Assembly: GCA_031268195.1 (NCBI GenBank)
Contig: JAIRXQ010000006.1
Location: forward strand, 1 to 64,000
From: Azoarcus sp.
Lineage (GTDB): Bacteria; Pseudomonadota; Gammaproteobacteria; Burkholderiales; Rhodocyclaceae
Direction of reading: 5' to 3'
DNA length: 64,000 bases
Shown here in pieces: positions 49,885-59,360 of the stretch. Below the pieces are notes generated by a model, which saw only the letters and a program-made list of their open reading frames with translations, was not told the DNA's origin and ran no database searches. The stretch's first letter is position 1. Each line of letters opens with the position of its first letter. Position numbers and translations under genes: made by a program.

Positions 49885-50940
49885 ATGCGGGAACGAATGC
49901 GGCGCGTAGTGGGAGGGGCGATCGGATTGTGGACTTGCTGCGCGCTTGCTGCGCCGCTGGATGACGAGGACCGCGTTCTGTTTTTCCCGGACATTGCCGT
50001 CGCCAGGGAAGCGGACGCTGTCGAAGTGCACGTGAAAACCTGGGTATACGAGCAGGAAAGCCGCCGCGCCATGCTCTGGGTACTGGCCCGTTATCTGGGA
50101 ATCGATTTCGAGCGGTGCACGCCGGAAGAACAGGCCGTATTCCATGAACGCACCCGGTATTTCCGCGTGGATTCGGAGCGTGGCGTGGAGATCGCCGTGC
50201 GTCTTGGCGACGAGATATTGCCGCTGCCGAAAACCGATGCGGCGGGGCGCGCGAGCGGCATCTTTGCGGTTCGCACGCCTTTGCCCGGCTCGCGGGAGGC
50301 GGCGGGGCGTATCGCCTTCACGCTGGAGACGCCTCCCGGTCATCCGCTGGCGGGGCAGACCGGCCATGCATGGTTCGCGCCGCCGGAAGGCATCTCCATC
50401 GTGAGCGACATCGACGATACGATCAAAATTTCCCACGTCCGGGAGCGCGCCGCGCTCATGGAGAATACCTTTCTGAAGCCGTTCGTGGCGGTTCCCGGCA
50501 TGGCGGCGTGGTACCGGGAACTGGCGCGGACCGCTCCGGGCGCAGCCTTCCATTACCTTTCCGCTTCTCCCATGCAGCTTTACCCGGCGCTCCAGGCATT
50601 TCTGGACGACGAGGAATTTCCCGCGGGCAGCATGCATTTGCGGGAATCGACTTCCTGGCGCACCGCGGTGGCGGGAAAGGAGACTTCGATCGCCCACAAA
50701 ACCGGGGCGCTTGAACGGCTTTTTGCGAGTTATCCCAAACGCCGCTTCATTTTGATCGGCGATTCCGGCGAACACGATCCCGAGATTTACGCCGACATGG
50801 CCCGCCGTCATCCGGAGCGAATCGAAGCGATCCATATCCGCGACGTGACGGGGGAAGACCGGGGCGCGCCACGTTATCTGGAAACCTTTGGCGGCCTGCC
50901 CCCGGCGCTCTGGATGATCCGGAAAGACGATCCGAAATGA
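49885..50940 (+). CDS. Exported App1-type (DUF2183) phosphatidate phosphatase-like protein
   Basis: A 351-residue protein with a Sec signal peptide (cleavage near ALA-22). The DUF2183 catalytic signature DIDDT lies at residues 175-179 in IVSDIDDTIKI, followed by HYLSASPMQLYPALQAFL and IGDSGEHDPEIYADMARRHP. This is the HAD-like App1 domain, known from yeast and bacterial phosphatidate phosphatases. The N-terminal half is a beta-rich domain specific to the bacterial forms. It lies next to a lipase lipoprotein gene, suggesting a lipid-related role (inference). Confidence 0.8.
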   Translation: MRERMRRVVGGAIGLWTCCALAAPLDDEDRVLFFPDIAVAREADAVEVHVKTWVYEQESRRAMLWVLARYLGIDFERCTPEEQAVFHERTRYFRVDSERGVEIAVRLGDEILPLPKTDAAGRASGIFAVRTPLPGSREAAGRIAFTLETPPGHPLAGQTGHAWFAPPEGISIVSDIDDTIKISHVRERAALMENTFLKPFVAVPGMAAWYRELARTAPGAAFHYLSASPMQLYPALQAFLDDEEFPAGSMHLRESTSWRTAVAGKETSIAHKTGALERLFASYPKRRFILIGDSGEHDPEIYADMARRHPERIEAIHIRDVTGEDRGAPRYLETFGGLPPALWMIRKDDPK

Positions 50941-51044
50941 GCGCGGATTCACGGAAAGCCGGCTGACTCCGCCGCCCCGGCGCCTATCCGCTCATTGAAC
51001 GATTTTGCAGAACAATTGCCCATCGCTACGCTCAAGGAGCCGTC

Positions 51045-51614
51045 ATGAACGCCACCCTCTCCACCATCGCATCCCGCTACTCTTGCCGCGCTTTTACCTC
51101 CGCGCCGATTCCGAAAGCGGATTTGCAGACCATCGTCACCGCAGGCGTGCAGGCGCCGAGTTCGCGTGGGAATGCGCCGTGGTATCTGGCGGTGGTGACA
51201 CGACGTTCGCTGATCGATGACATCAAGGGCAAGGCGTGGGAGTTGATCTGCCGCCACGCGCCGCTGTCGAAGGAACGCATCATGGAGCGCGGCGGCGATC
51301 TGTTCTACAACGCGCAGGCGCTCGTCGTCGTGGCGACGCGGCCCACGTGGGACTTCACCACCGAGCAGTTCGACGCGGGGCTGCTCACGGAGAACATTTG
51401 CCTTGCAGCCACTTCGCTCGGCATCGGTAGCTGCATTTGCGGATTCGCGACCCAGGCGTGGCGCGACTGGCCGGCGGGGGACGGCGAGCGGCTCTCGAAG
51501 GCGCTGGAATTTCCGTGGGGCTACCAGATGTGCGTGGGCATCCTGCTTGGCTATCCGGCACACGACGGACAGCAGCACCCGACCGACACCTCGGTGACAC
51601 GGTTTTTTGAATGA
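51045..51614 (+). CDS. Nitroreductase family protein
   Basis: A 189-residue FMN-dependent reductase family member: IASRYSCRAFTSAPIPKADL and IVTAGVQAPSSRGNAPWYLAVV bind FMN, and GLLTENICLAATSLGIGSCICGF is a later family stretch. The substrate is unknown. Its stop overlaps the menA start (ATGA). Confidence 0.88.
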   Translation: MNATLSTIASRYSCRAFTSAPIPKADLQTIVTAGVQAPSSRGNAPWYLAVVTRRSLIDDIKGKAWELICRHAPLSKERIMERGGDLFYNAQALVVVATRPTWDFTTEQFDAGLLTENICLAATSLGIGSCICGFATQAWRDWPAGDGERLSKALEFPWGYQMCVGILLGYPAHDGQQHPTDTSVTRFFE

Positions 51615-52531
51615 CGCTCGAACCGAAAATCAACGCCTGGATCGTTTCCCTGCGCCCGCGCACGCTGGCGCTCGCCTGCTGCGGCATCGCCACCGGCAAC
51701 GCACTGGCAGCGGCATCGGATGCGGGCTGCTCGGGCGGCATCTTCGGCTGGACGCTGGCGACGGCGCTGCTGCTGCAACTGCTCGCCAACCTCGCCAACG
51801 ATTACGGCGATCATCGCCGCGGCGCGGACACGCCCGCGCGCCTCGGCCCCAAGCGCGGCATGCAGCTGGGGCTGATTTCGCCCAGCGAGCTCAAACGGGC
51901 GATCATCCTCACCATCGCGCTTGCCATCGTCTCCGGGCTGGCGCTGATGGCGAGCGCCTGCCGCTCAGCCGCCGATGTACTGGGGTTTCTCGCCCTCGGC
52001 GCGTTCTCCATCATCGCCGCGCTCACCTATACGCTGGGGCGCTACGCCTACGGCTATCGCGGCTTTGGCGACATCTCGGTGCTGTTTTTCTTCGGCTGGG
52101 TGGCGGTGCTCGGCAGCCACTACCTGCAAACCCATGCCTTCGAGCTGCGGGGGTTCGTGCCCGCCACGGCCTGCGGGCTGTTGAGCGTGGCTGTGCTCAA
52201 CGTCAACAACCTGCGCGACATCGATGAGGATTTGTCGAGCGGCAAGCTCACCTTCGCGGCGCGGCTTGGCATGACGCGGGCACGGCATTACCAACTGCTC
52301 GTGCTGGCGGCGAGCCTCGTTTGCCTGGCCGCCTCGGCATGGCTGTGGCGCGCGGAACATCCGTGGGTGTGGCTTTCCCTGTGCGCGCTGCCGTTCTACG
52401 CGCAAACAGCCGCCGCGACGCTACGCAACCGCGAACCCGTGCAATTCCGCGAGCAGTTGCCGGTAGTCATCAAAACCGCGGTGATCGCGCTCGGCGGCTT
52501 CGCGGCCGGCTTGTCGCTGGGCAACGTGTAG
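51611..52531 (+). CDS. menA: UbiA-family prenyltransferase, probably MenA
   Basis: A 306-residue polytopic enzyme with two Asp-rich motifs: NLANDYGDHRRGAD (about 60-75) and NVNNLRDIDEDLSSGK (about 195-210), plus eight or more hydrophobic segments and the start of the MenA pattern INAWIVSLRPRTLALA. MenA prenylates 1,4-dihydroxy-2-naphthoate to make menaquinone. No other men genes are in the window, so a related UbiA substrate is possible. Confidence 0.85.
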   Translation: MTLEPKINAWIVSLRPRTLALACCGIATGNALAAASDAGCSGGIFGWTLATALLLQLLANLANDYGDHRRGADTPARLGPKRGMQLGLISPSELKRAIILTIALAIVSGLALMASACRSAADVLGFLALGAFSIIAALTYTLGRYAYGYRGFGDISVLFFFGWVAVLGSHYLQTHAFELRGFVPATACGLLSVAVLNVNNLRDIDEDLSSGKLTFAARLGMTRARHYQLLVLAASLVCLAASAWLWRAEHPWVWLSLCALPFYAQTAAATLRNREPVQFREQLPVVIKTAVIALGGFAAGLSLGNV

Positions 52532-52541
52532 GCGAGGCTTT

Positions 52542-53030
52542 TCAGCGCCCGCAGCGGTCCCTGTCGTGGTCTCTGTCGCCATCCTCGTCGCTATCCCCGC
52601 CACTGTCCCACCCCAGTTCCCGAATCCACTCGCCTTCTCCAGCATCGAGCGCCGTTTTGACGTAGGGCACGATGTCAGGCGGCAGCGCAGTGCGCGGAAA
52701 CCACGCCAGTGCGGCGCATTTTTCCGGTTCGCGCAGGACGGGTTCGCCACGCCAGCTAGGCGCGCGCAGGAAGAAATCGATGCGGTTGGTGTCGGATTTG
52801 CGATGGATGACGCCGAGCCAGACGAGCGCGGCGGGGGCGACGACCAGCCCGGTTTCTTCTTCCAGTTCGCGCGCGGCGGCTTGCCGGACGGATTCGCCGG
52901 CTTCGAGATGACCGCCGGGGAGACTCCACAGGCCGTCGAAAAAGCCGGTATGGGCGCGGCGCAGCAGCAGGATGCGGCCCGCGCGCTCGCAAAGCGTGTG
53001 CGCACCGCTCGGAATGCCGGGATGGGCCAT
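52542..53030 (-). CDS. NUDIX hydrolase
   Basis: A 162-residue NUDIX protein with the complete box GGHLEAGESVRQAAARELEEETGLV. The substrate is not predictable from sequence. It ends beside the menA 3' end and begins 7 bases after the dut stop, on the dut/coaBC strand. Confidence 0.88.
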   Translation of the reverse strand: MAHPGIPSGAHTLCERAGRILLLRRAHTGFFDGLWSLPGGHLEAGESVRQAAARELEEETGLVVAPAALVWLGVIHRKSDTNRIDFFLRAPSWRGEPVLREPEKCAALAWFPRTALPPDIVPYVKTALDAGEGEWIRELGWDSGGDSDEDGDRDHDRDRCGR

Positions 53031-53037
53031 CGCGCGT

Positions 53038-53487
53038 TCAGTGCTTGCCCGTGCTGCCGAAGCCGCCCTTGCCGCGCGCGCTGGCGGTAAATGCTTCGAC
53101 GACGTTGAAGCCCACCTGCACCACGGGCACCACGACCAGTTGCGCGATGCGCTCCAGCGGCTCGACGGTGAAAGGCTCGTGCCCCCGGTTCCACAACGAC
53201 ACCATGATCTGCCCCTGGTAATCAGAGTCGATCAGTCCGACGAGGTTGCCGAGCACGATGCCGTGCTTGTGGCCAAGCCCGGAGCGCGGCAGCACGATGG
53301 CGGCCAGGCCCGGATCATCGAGGTAAATGGCGATGCCGCTCGGGACGAGCGCGCTCTCGCCGGGGCGCAGCACGAGGGCCGTATCGACGCAGGCGCGCAG
53401 GTCCAGCCCGGCGGAACCGGCGGTGGCGTAGGCGGGCGGATTGGCGCGCAGGCGAGGATCGAGCAGCTTGATATCGATGGCGGGCAT
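53038..53487 (-). CDS. dut: Deoxyuridine 5'-triphosphate nucleotidohydrolase
   Basis: Trimeric dUTPase that keeps uracil out of DNA and supplies dUMP. The 149-residue protein has motif 1 GLDLRACVD, motif 3 [27 protein letters not shown] and the C-terminal motif 5 [10 protein letters not shown]. It lies 15 bases downstream of coaBC, the usual dut-coaBC pairing. Confidence 0.96.
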   Translation of the reverse strand: MPAIDIKLLDPRLRANPPAYATAGSAGLDLRACVDTALVLRPGESALVPSGIAIYLDDPGLAAIVLPRSGLGHKHGIVLGNLVGLIDSDYQGQIMVSLWNRGHEPFTVEPLERIAQLVVVPVVQVGFNVVEAFTASARGKGGFGSTGKH

Positions 53488-53502
53488 GATTTCTCCGGTT
53501 GT

Positions 53503-54717
53503 TCAGGCCGCCGGCAGCAGGCGGGCGAGGTGTTCGACGATCTGGCGCGCAATGAACGTCTTGGGCGCGCGCGGCAGGGGGTGGCGGCCTTCGGCGTCAT
53601 AGATGACCGCCGTGTTCTCATCGCCGCCGAGTCCGTCGGCAATGAGATTGCCGACCAGCATGGGCAGGCGCTTGCTTTGGCGCTTGCCCTCGGCGTAGGC
53701 ATCGAGATCGCGGCTTTCGGCGGCGAAGCCGACGCAGAACGGCGCATCGGGGCGCGCGGCGACTTCCGCGAGGATGTCCGGGTTGGGCACGAGTTCGATG
53801 CGCAAGGGCTCGCCCGATTTCTTGATCTTGTGTCCGTCTACGGTCGCGGGCCGGTAGTCGGCCACCGCTGCCACGGCGATGAACACGTCCGCGCCGGGCA
53901 AGGCCGCCAACACCGCGTCGCGCATGCGTAGAGCGGAAGTCACCTCGATGCGGCACACGCCATCGGGCACAGGCAAGGCCACGGGGCCGCTCACCAGCAC
54001 GGTTTCGGCCCCGGCGCGCGCGCAGGCCGCCGCCAGTGCGTAGCCCATCTTGCCTGTGCTCGAATTGGTGATGCCGCGCACCGGGTCGATGGCCTCGAAC
54101 GTCGGCCCCGCGGTGAGCACCACCCGACGCCCCGCGAGCAGCTTGGGCGTGAAAAAGGCGAGCAGCGCGGCAGCGAGCGCATCGGGTTCCAGCATCCGGC
54201 CAAGGCCGGTTTCACCACACGCCTGCTCGCCCTCGGCGGGACCGAGAATGGTGACGCCGTCGCCCTGGAGCGTGGCGACGTTGCGTTGCGTGGCGGCGCG
54301 CTCCCACATCTGGCGGTTCATCGCGGGCGCAACGAGCAGCGGACAGTCGCGGGCGAGACAAAGCGTGGAGAGCAGATCGTCGGCGCGCCCCTGCGCCAGC
54401 CGCGCGAGCATATCCGCCGTGGCCGGCGCAACGAGGATGGCATCCGCGCCACGGCCGAGGGCGATATGCGCCATGCCGCCCGCCCCCTGCCCGTCCCACA
54501 GGCTCGTCCACACAGGGTTGCCGGAGAGCGCCTGAAAAGTCAGCGCGGAGACGAAGCGCGCGCCGCTCCCGGTGAGCGCGACGCAAACGTCCGCCCCCAT
54601 TTTCTTCAGCACGCGCACAAGTTCGGCGGCCTTGTATGCGGCAATACCGCCACAAACGCCCAGAACGATCTTGCGACCGTGCAAACCATCGATGCCATCG
54701 ATATAATCCCGCATCAT
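53503..54717 (-). CDS. coaBC: Bifunctional phosphopantothenoylcysteine decarboxylase/synthetase
   Basis: A 404-residue fusion for coenzyme A synthesis. The CoaC flavodomain has GKK-less [46 protein letters not shown] and CGETGLGRM. The CoaB synthetase domain has [25 protein letters not shown] and the KIKKSG motif. It acts after PanB/PanC-derived pantothenate in the same pathway. It is divergent from radC. Confidence 0.95.
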   Translation of the reverse strand: MMRDYIDGIDGLHGRKIVLGVCGGIAAYKAAELVRVLKKMGADVCVALTGSGARFVSALTFQALSGNPVWTSLWDGQGAGGMAHIALGRGADAILVAPATADMLARLAQGRADDLLSTLCLARDCPLLVAPAMNRQMWERAATQRNVATLQGDGVTILGPAEGEQACGETGLGRMLEPDALAAALLAFFTPKLLAGRRVVLTAGPTFEAIDPVRGITNSSTGKMGYALAAACARAGAETVLVSGPVALPVPDGVCRIEVTSALRMRDAVLAALPGADVFIAVAAVADYRPATVDGHKIKKSGEPLRIELVPNPDILAEVAARPDAPFCVGFAAESRDLDAYAEGKRQSKRLPMLVGNLIADGLGGDENTAVIYDAEGRHPLPRAPKTFIARQIVEHLARLLPAA

Positions 54718-54735
54718 TCTTCCTGATCACTTGTC

Positions 54736-55413
54736 ATGGCAATCACCGACTGGCCCGAAGACGAACGCCCACGCGAAAAACTGCTCGCGCACGGCCCGCG
54801 CATCCTGACCGACGCCGAATTGCTGGCGATTTTCCTGCGCGTCGGCACACGCGGTCAAAGCGCCGTCGATCTCGCCCGCACCCTGCTCGGACGCTTCAGC
54901 ACCCTCTCCCGGCTCTGCAACGCCCCCTCGCACGAGTTCGCCGCCGTCCCCGGCATGGGGCTGGCGAAGTATGCCCAACTCCAGGCGGTGATGGAACTGT
55001 CCCGCCGCGCGCTCGCGGAGGATTTCGAGGACACCGACCTGCTCGATTCGCCCACCGCGGTGCGGGACTGGCTGCGACTGCGCCTCGCGCATCTGACGCA
55101 CGAAACCTTCTGCATCGTGCTGCTCGATGCCCGTCACCGCCTGATCGAAGCGGTCGACCTCTTTCGCGGCACGCTCACGCAGACGAGCGTCTATCCGCGC
55201 GAAGTGGTCAAACTCGCGTTGGCGCGCAATGCCGCCTCGGTCATCTTCGCCCACAACCATCCTTCCGGCACCGCAAAACCAAGCCATTCGGACAAGATAC
55301 TCACCCACCACCTGCGCGACGCGCTGGCGCTGGTGGACGTGCGGGTGCTCGATCACCTGATCATCCCCGCCCGTGGCACGCCGATGTCGTTTGCGGAGCG
55401 CGGGCTGATTTAG
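54736..55413 (+). CDS. radC: RadC/JAB1-MPN domain protein
   Basis: A 225-residue protein with helix-hairpin-helix-like N-terminus ([18 protein letters not shown]) and the JAMM metal motif [18 protein letters not shown]. RadC is associated with DNA repair or competence-linked functions, though its activity is unclear. It sits upstream of rpmB-rpmG as in many proteobacteria. Direct repeats of CGCATCGGTG (55415-55440) follow its stop. Confidence 0.92.
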   Translation: MAITDWPEDERPREKLLAHGPRILTDAELLAIFLRVGTRGQSAVDLARTLLGRFSTLSRLCNAPSHEFAAVPGMGLAKYAQLQAVMELSRRALAEDFEDTDLLDSPTAVRDWLRLRLAHLTHETFCIVLLDARHRLIEAVDLFRGTLTQTSVYPREVVKLALARNAASVIFAHNHPSGTAKPSHSDKILTHHLRDALALVDVRVLDHLIIPARGTPMSFAERGLI

Positions 55414-55436
55414 ACGCATCGGTGTTAGGCGCATCG

Positions 55437-55466
55437 GTGACTTGCCTGCCCTCGGCCGGGTATGTT
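55437..55466 (+). promoter_or_regulatory. Possible promoter for rpmB-rpmG
   Basis: GTGACT as a -35-like box and TATGTT as a -10-like box (18-base spacing) lie 45-75 bases before the rpmB ATG. The match is weak and is based only on position and spacing. Confidence 0.3.
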
Positions 55467-55511
55467 AGTCTTTCTCGTTTAACGAATACAGCAAGGACTT
55501 CAGGAGCAATC

Positions 55512-55748
55512 ATGGCCCGCGTCTGTCAAGTAACCGGCAAAGCGCCGATGGTGGGTTACAACGTTTCCCACGCCCATAACAAAACCAAGCGCCGCTTTCT
55601 CCCCAACCTGCAAAACCGCCGTTTCTGGTCTGAGATCGAAAATCGCTGGATTCGCCTGCGCGTGACCACCGCCGCGCTGCGCACCATCGACAAGAAAGGC
55701 ATCGACATCGTCGTGGCCGAGCTGCGCGCGCGCGGCGAAAAAATCTAA
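55512..55748 (+). CDS. rpmB: 50S ribosomal protein L28
   Basis: A 78-residue basic ribosomal protein: [21 protein letters not shown], then [12 protein letters not shown] and [12 protein letters not shown]. An AGGAGCAATC site precedes ATG. rpmG follows after 19 bases. Confidence 0.97.
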   Translation: MARVCQVTGKAPMVGYNVSHAHNKTKRRFLPNLQNRRFWSEIENRWIRLRVTTAALRTIDKKGIDIVVAELRARGEKI

Positions 55749-55767
55749 CTGACAACCGGAGGCAACC

Positions 55768-55935
55768 ATGGCCAAGGGAACCCGCGAAAAGATCAAGCTG
55801 GAATCGACTGCCGGCACCGGGCACTTCTACACCACCACGAAGAACAAGCGCACCACGCCCGAAAAGCTCGAATTCCAGAAATACGACCCCGTTGCCCGCA
55901 AGCACGTGGCGTATAAGGAAATCAAATTGAAGTAG
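55768..55935 (+). CDS. rpmG: 50S ribosomal protein L33
   Basis: A 55-residue protein: [40 protein letters not shown], then ending [10 protein letters not shown]. There is no zinc cysteine, so this is the zinc-free C- form. CCGGAGGC lies before the ATG. It is co-transcribed with rpmB and followed by a strong terminator. Confidence 0.97.
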   Translation: MAKGTREKIKLESTAGTGHFYTTTKNKRTTPEKLEFQKYDPVARKHVAYKEIKLK

Positions 55936-55960
55936 CCTGTCTCTCGATGATCCAAACGTA

Positions 55961-55989
55961 AAAGGCGAACCCTGGTTCGCCTTTTTTTG
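55961..55989 (+). terminator. Rho-independent terminator of rpmB-rpmG
   Basis: Ten-base perfect stem AAAGGCGAAC / GTTCGCCTTT with loop CCTG, followed by a run of T (7 in a row including the stem end), 25 bases after the rpmG stop. Confidence 0.9.
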
Positions 55990-56083
55990 TTTTTGCCGCC
56001 CGCGCGTTGCGCTATGCTCGCAGCTCTCTCCGGCATGCGCCGCGGAGACTGACCCCCATATCCATACCGATAGGAGCGCCATC

Positions 56084-56521
56084 ATGCCGCGTGATTTTTC
56101 CGAAGTCTATCTCTACAACTTCGAAGACCTGAAGGTTGGCCAGACCGCATCCACCGCCCGCACCGTGTCTGAAGCCGACATCCTTGCGTTCGCGGGCGTC
56201 TCCGGTGACAACAACCCCGTCCACGTCGATCAGGAATTCGCCGCCAGCACCCCGTTCAAGGGCCGCATTGCGCACGGTATTCTCTCGGCGTCCTACATCT
56301 CGACGGTGATCGGTACCAAGCTGCCCGGCCCCGGCACGATCTATCTCTCGCAAAACCTGAAGTTCAAGGCCCCGGTACGCGTGGGCGACACCGTGCTCGC
56401 CCGCGTCACCGTCTCCGCCCTGGAACCCGAAAAGCGCCGCGCAACACTTACCACCGTGTGCACGGTGGGCGATACCGAAGTCACCGTCGGTGAAGCCACG
56501 GTGCTGCTGCCGAAACGCTGA
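56084..56521 (+). CDS. MaoC-type (R)-specific enoyl-CoA hydratase
   Basis: A 145-residue hot-dog-fold hydratase. The hydratase 2 motif with the catalytic Asp/His lies in VSGDNNPVHVDQEFAASTPF, and HGILSASYISTVIGTKLPGPG follows. It resembles PhaJ, which supplies (R)-3-hydroxyacyl-CoA for polyhydroxyalkanoate, but no pha genes are visible here. Its stop abuts the convergent orn stop. Confidence 0.88.
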   Translation: MPRDFSEVYLYNFEDLKVGQTASTARTVSEADILAFAGVSGDNNPVHVDQEFAASTPFKGRIAHGILSASYISTVIGTKLPGPGTIYLSQNLKFKAPVRVGDTVLARVTVSALEPEKRRATLTTVCTVGDTEVTVGEATVLLPKR

Positions 56522-57103
56522 TCAGCCGGCGGGGGCGAGCTGCGGCCGCCCCCGCTCCGGCAGCCGCAAAAACGTCTCGCGGTAATAGCGCAACTCCTCG
56601 ATCGACTCCACGATGTCCGCCAGCGCCGTATGCGCGCCGGCCTTTTTGACGCCTTTGTAGACCTCGGGATGCCAGCGCTTGGCGAGCTCCTTGAGGGTCG
56701 AGACGTCGAGATTGCGGTAGTGGAACCATGCCTCGAATTTGGGCATATGGCGCGCCAGAAAGCGCCTGTCCTGGCAGATCGTGTTGCCGCACATGGGCGA
56801 AGCGCCCTTGGGCACCCATTTCGAGAGAAATTTGACCATCGCCGCCTCGGCCTCGGCCTCATTGACGCTGGAAGCGCGCACGCGCTCGATGAGCCCGGAG
56901 CGGCCATGCGTGCCCTTGTTCCAGGCATCCATCGCATCGAGCACCTCGTCCGACTGATGCACGACGATCACCGGCGCTTGCGCGACGACATCCAGCGCGG
57001 CATCGGTAATGATGAGTCCGATCTCGATGATACGGTCGCGCTCGGGGATGAGTCCGGTCATCTCCAGATCGAGCCAGATCAAGCGATTCGCGTCCTGTGC
57101 CAT
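56522..57103 (-). CDS. orn: Oligoribonuclease
   Basis: Orn degrades 2-5-nucleotide RNAs, including pGpG from cyclic-di-GMP turnover. The 193-residue DEDDh exonuclease has [35 protein letters not shown] and [19 protein letters not shown]. The start is ATG 57103 ([14 protein letters not shown]). It is divergent from rsgA with 38 bases between. Confidence 0.96.
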   Translation of the reverse strand: MAQDANRLIWLDLEMTGLIPERDRIIEIGLIITDAALDVVAQAPVIVVHQSDEVLDAMDAWNKGTHGRSGLIERVRASSVNEAEAEAAMVKFLSKWVPKGASPMCGNTICQDRRFLARHMPKFEAWFHYRNLDVSTLKELAKRWHPEVYKGVKKAGAHTALADIVESIEELRYYRETFLRLPERGRPQLAPAG

Positions 57104-57141
57104 AATTTTCGAACCTTTTCCTTTTACGAGAACACCGGACG

Positions 57142-58116
57142 ATGCGCGCCGGCGACCACACCCCAAGGGCCGCGATTGTGGCACAAAAACTCCGCCGCAC
57201 CTCTGCCACCACGGCACCACAGACGAGTACGAAGCGCCCCGGCCTCATCGTCGCCGCGTTCGGGCGGCATTTCGAGGTGCGCACGACGGACGGACTTTTG
57301 CGCTGCCACACGCGCGGGCGAAAAAACGATTATGCCTGTGGCGACGAGGTGGAAGTGGCCCCGGCGGGCGACGGGCTGGGCGTGATCGAGGCGCTCAATT
57401 CGCGCCACAACCTGTTGTGGCGCTCGGATGCCTTCCGGCAAAAACTGATCGCGGCGAATTCGACGCTGCTCGTCATCGTGCTCGCGCCGGAGCCGGGATT
57501 TTCCGGCCTGCTGGTGTCGCGCTGTCTGGCGGCAGCGGCGAGCGAAAACATCCCGGCGCTCATCGTGCTCAACAAAGCCGACCTCGCCGCCAGCCTGCCC
57601 ACGGCGCGGGCGCGGCTGCGTATTTTTGAAGCCATCGGCTACCCGGTGGCGGAAGTCTCGGCGCTGGCCGGCGCCCTTGAGCTCGTGCCCCGGCTGGCAA
57701 ATGAGCGCGCCATCCTCGTCGGTCAGTCGGGAATGGGCAAATCCACCCTCGTGAACGCCCTCGTGCCGGAGGCGGCGGCGCTCACCAGAGAGATTTCCAG
57801 CGCACTCGACAGCGGGCGGCACACCACCACGTTCGCCCGTCTCTATCCGCGCGGCAAGGGGTGGCTGATCGACAGCCCGGGCATGCAGGCGTTCGGCCTC
57901 GCGCACCTGGACGCGAACGCGCTGGCGGCGGCGTTCGTGGAATTTCGCCCTTATCTCGGGCAATGCCGCTTCCGCGACTGCCGTCACGATGCCGAGCCGG
58001 GCTGTGCCCTGCGCGCCGCTGTGGACGCGGGCGAGATCGCCGCAAAACGCTTTGAGCACTTCCACCTCATCCGCGATGAAACTGCCGCCGCGCGCCGCGC
58101 CAATCCGGGCTGGTGA
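57142..58116 (+). CDS. rsgA: Ribosome small-subunit GTPase RsgA
   Basis: A 324-residue circularly permuted GTPase for late 30S maturation. The order of motifs is G4 VLNKADL, then G1 [12 protein letters not shown] and G3 DSPGMQAF, typical of the permutation. The OB domain precedes. The C-terminal zinc knuckle is [17 protein letters not shown] 13-base tandem repeat lies over its stop codon. Confidence 0.95.
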   Translation: MRAGDHTPRAAIVAQKLRRTSATTAPQTSTKRPGLIVAAFGRHFEVRTTDGLLRCHTRGRKNDYACGDEVEVAPAGDGLGVIEALNSRHNLLWRSDAFRQKLIAANSTLLVIVLAPEPGFSGLLVSRCLAAAASENIPALIVLNKADLAASLPTARARLRIFEAIGYPVAEVSALAGALELVPRLANERAILVGQSGMGKSTLVNALVPEAAALTREISSALDSGRHTTTFARLYPRGKGWLIDSPGMQAFGLAHLDANALAAAFVEFRPYLGQCRFRDCRHDAEPGCALRAAVDAGEIAAKRFEHFHLIRDETAAARRANPGW

Positions 58117-58130
58117 GCCGGGCTGGTGAG
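58105..58130 (+). repeat. 13-base tandem duplication at the rsgA stop
   Basis: CCGGGCTGGTGAG occurs twice back to back, with the rsgA TGA in the first copy. Because the stop is in copy one, the second copy is untranslated. Confidence 0.8.
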
Positions 58131-58198
58131 CATACGTCCGCTGCATCGAAATGCCGGACCGGGCCCACGAAATCAATGCCCATTTCGGGTAGCACGCC

Positions 58199-58204
58199 TA
58201 TAAT
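58199..58204 (+). promoter_or_regulatory. Possible -10 box for the alcohol dehydrogenase gene
   Basis: A perfect TATAAT lies 55 bases before the alcohol dehydrogenase ATG. No good -35 box stands at the usual spacing (ATGCCC at 17 bases), so it is only a candidate. Confidence 0.35.
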
Positions 58205-58258
58205 TTCTCCAATAAAAAATCCGCCGCAACACTGCGCTGGAGCCAAGTGGAGAAAATA

Positions 58259-59296
58259 ATGAAAGCACTGATTTACCAGGGACCAGGCCAAAAAACATGG
58301 ACGGAAAAGGCCCCTCCGGGCATCGAAAAACCGACCGATGTCATCGTACGCATCACGCACACCACGATCTGCGGCACCGATCTGCACATTCTCAAGGGCG
58401 ATGTGCCCGCGGTCATGCCGGGCCGCACGCTCGGACATGAAGGCGTCGGCGTCGTCGAAGAAACGGGCGCGGCGGTACGCAACTTCAAAGCGGGCGACCA
58501 CGTTTTGATTTCCTGTATCACGTCCTGTGGCGCCTGTCCCAACTGCAAGCGCCAGATGTATTCGCACTGCGACGACGGCGGCTGGATTCTCGGCCATCTC
58601 ATCGACGGCACGCAGGCCGAATATGTGCGCATCCCGCACGGCGACAACAGCCTGTATCCGATTCCCGCCGGCGCGGACGAGGAGGCGCTCGTGATGTTGA
58701 GCGACATCCTGCCCACCGGCTTCGAGATCGGCGTGCTCTACGGGCAGGTCAAACCGGGCGACATCGTCGCCATCGTCGGCGCGGGGCCGGTCGGGATGGC
58801 GGCGCTGCTGACGGCGCGGTTCTACAGCCCCGCCAAGCTCATCATGATCGACATGGACGCCAACCGGCTGGACATGGCGAAGAAATTCGGTGCAACCGAC
58901 ATCATTCGCGTCGGCAGCGGCGACACGGTAGAACAGGTCAAGGATTTGAGCGGCGGACTTGGCGTGGATGTCGCCATCGAGGCGGTCGGCGTACCGGCGA
59001 CGTTCGACATCTGCCAAAGCATCCTCGCCCCCGGCGCGCATCTGGCCAACGTCGGCGTGCACGGCAAGAGCGTGAATCTGCACCTCGAAGATCTCTGGAT
59101 TCAGAACGTGTTCATGAGCACCGGGCTGGTCAATACCAACACCACGCCGATGCTGCTGAAAACCGTGCAGGCAGGCGGCATCGACCCGGCGCGGCTCATC
59201 ACGCACCGCTTCCCGCTCGGCAAAATCGAAGATGCCTATCAGACCTTTAGCAATGCGGCACAAGAAGAAGCACTCAAGATCATCCTGAGCGCTTGA
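58259..59296 (+). CDS. Zinc-dependent alcohol dehydrogenase
   Basis: A 345-residue MDR-family oxidoreductase. Catalytic zinc region CGTDLHILKGD, GHEGVGVVEETG, structural zinc cysteines CGACPNCKRQMYSHC and the NAD(P) loop GAGPVGMAALL are all intact. The sequence suits the class that oxidises or reduces small alcohols and ketones. The exact substrate is not determinable. ATG 58259 has a GTGGAG site. A GTG at 58247 is the alternative. Confidence 0.92.
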   Translation: MKALIYQGPGQKTWTEKAPPGIEKPTDVIVRITHTTICGTDLHILKGDVPAVMPGRTLGHEGVGVVEETGAAVRNFKAGDHVLISCITSCGACPNCKRQMYSHCDDGGWILGHLIDGTQAEYVRIPHGDNSLYPIPAGADEEALVMLSDILPTGFEIGVLYGQVKPGDIVAIVGAGPVGMAALLTARFYSPAKLIMIDMDANRLDMAKKFGATDIIRVGSGDTVEQVKDLSGGLGVDVAIEAVGVPATFDICQSILAPGAHLANVGVHGKSVNLHLEDLWIQNVFMSTGLVNTNTTPMLLKTVQAGGIDPARLITHRFPLGKIEDAYQTFSNAAQEEALKIILSA

Positions 59297-59360
59297 GGCT
59301 TGATGCCAATTTCACGGCGGCGGAGCCCAAAAGCACCCGCCGCCGTCTGCGTGAGCGGAC

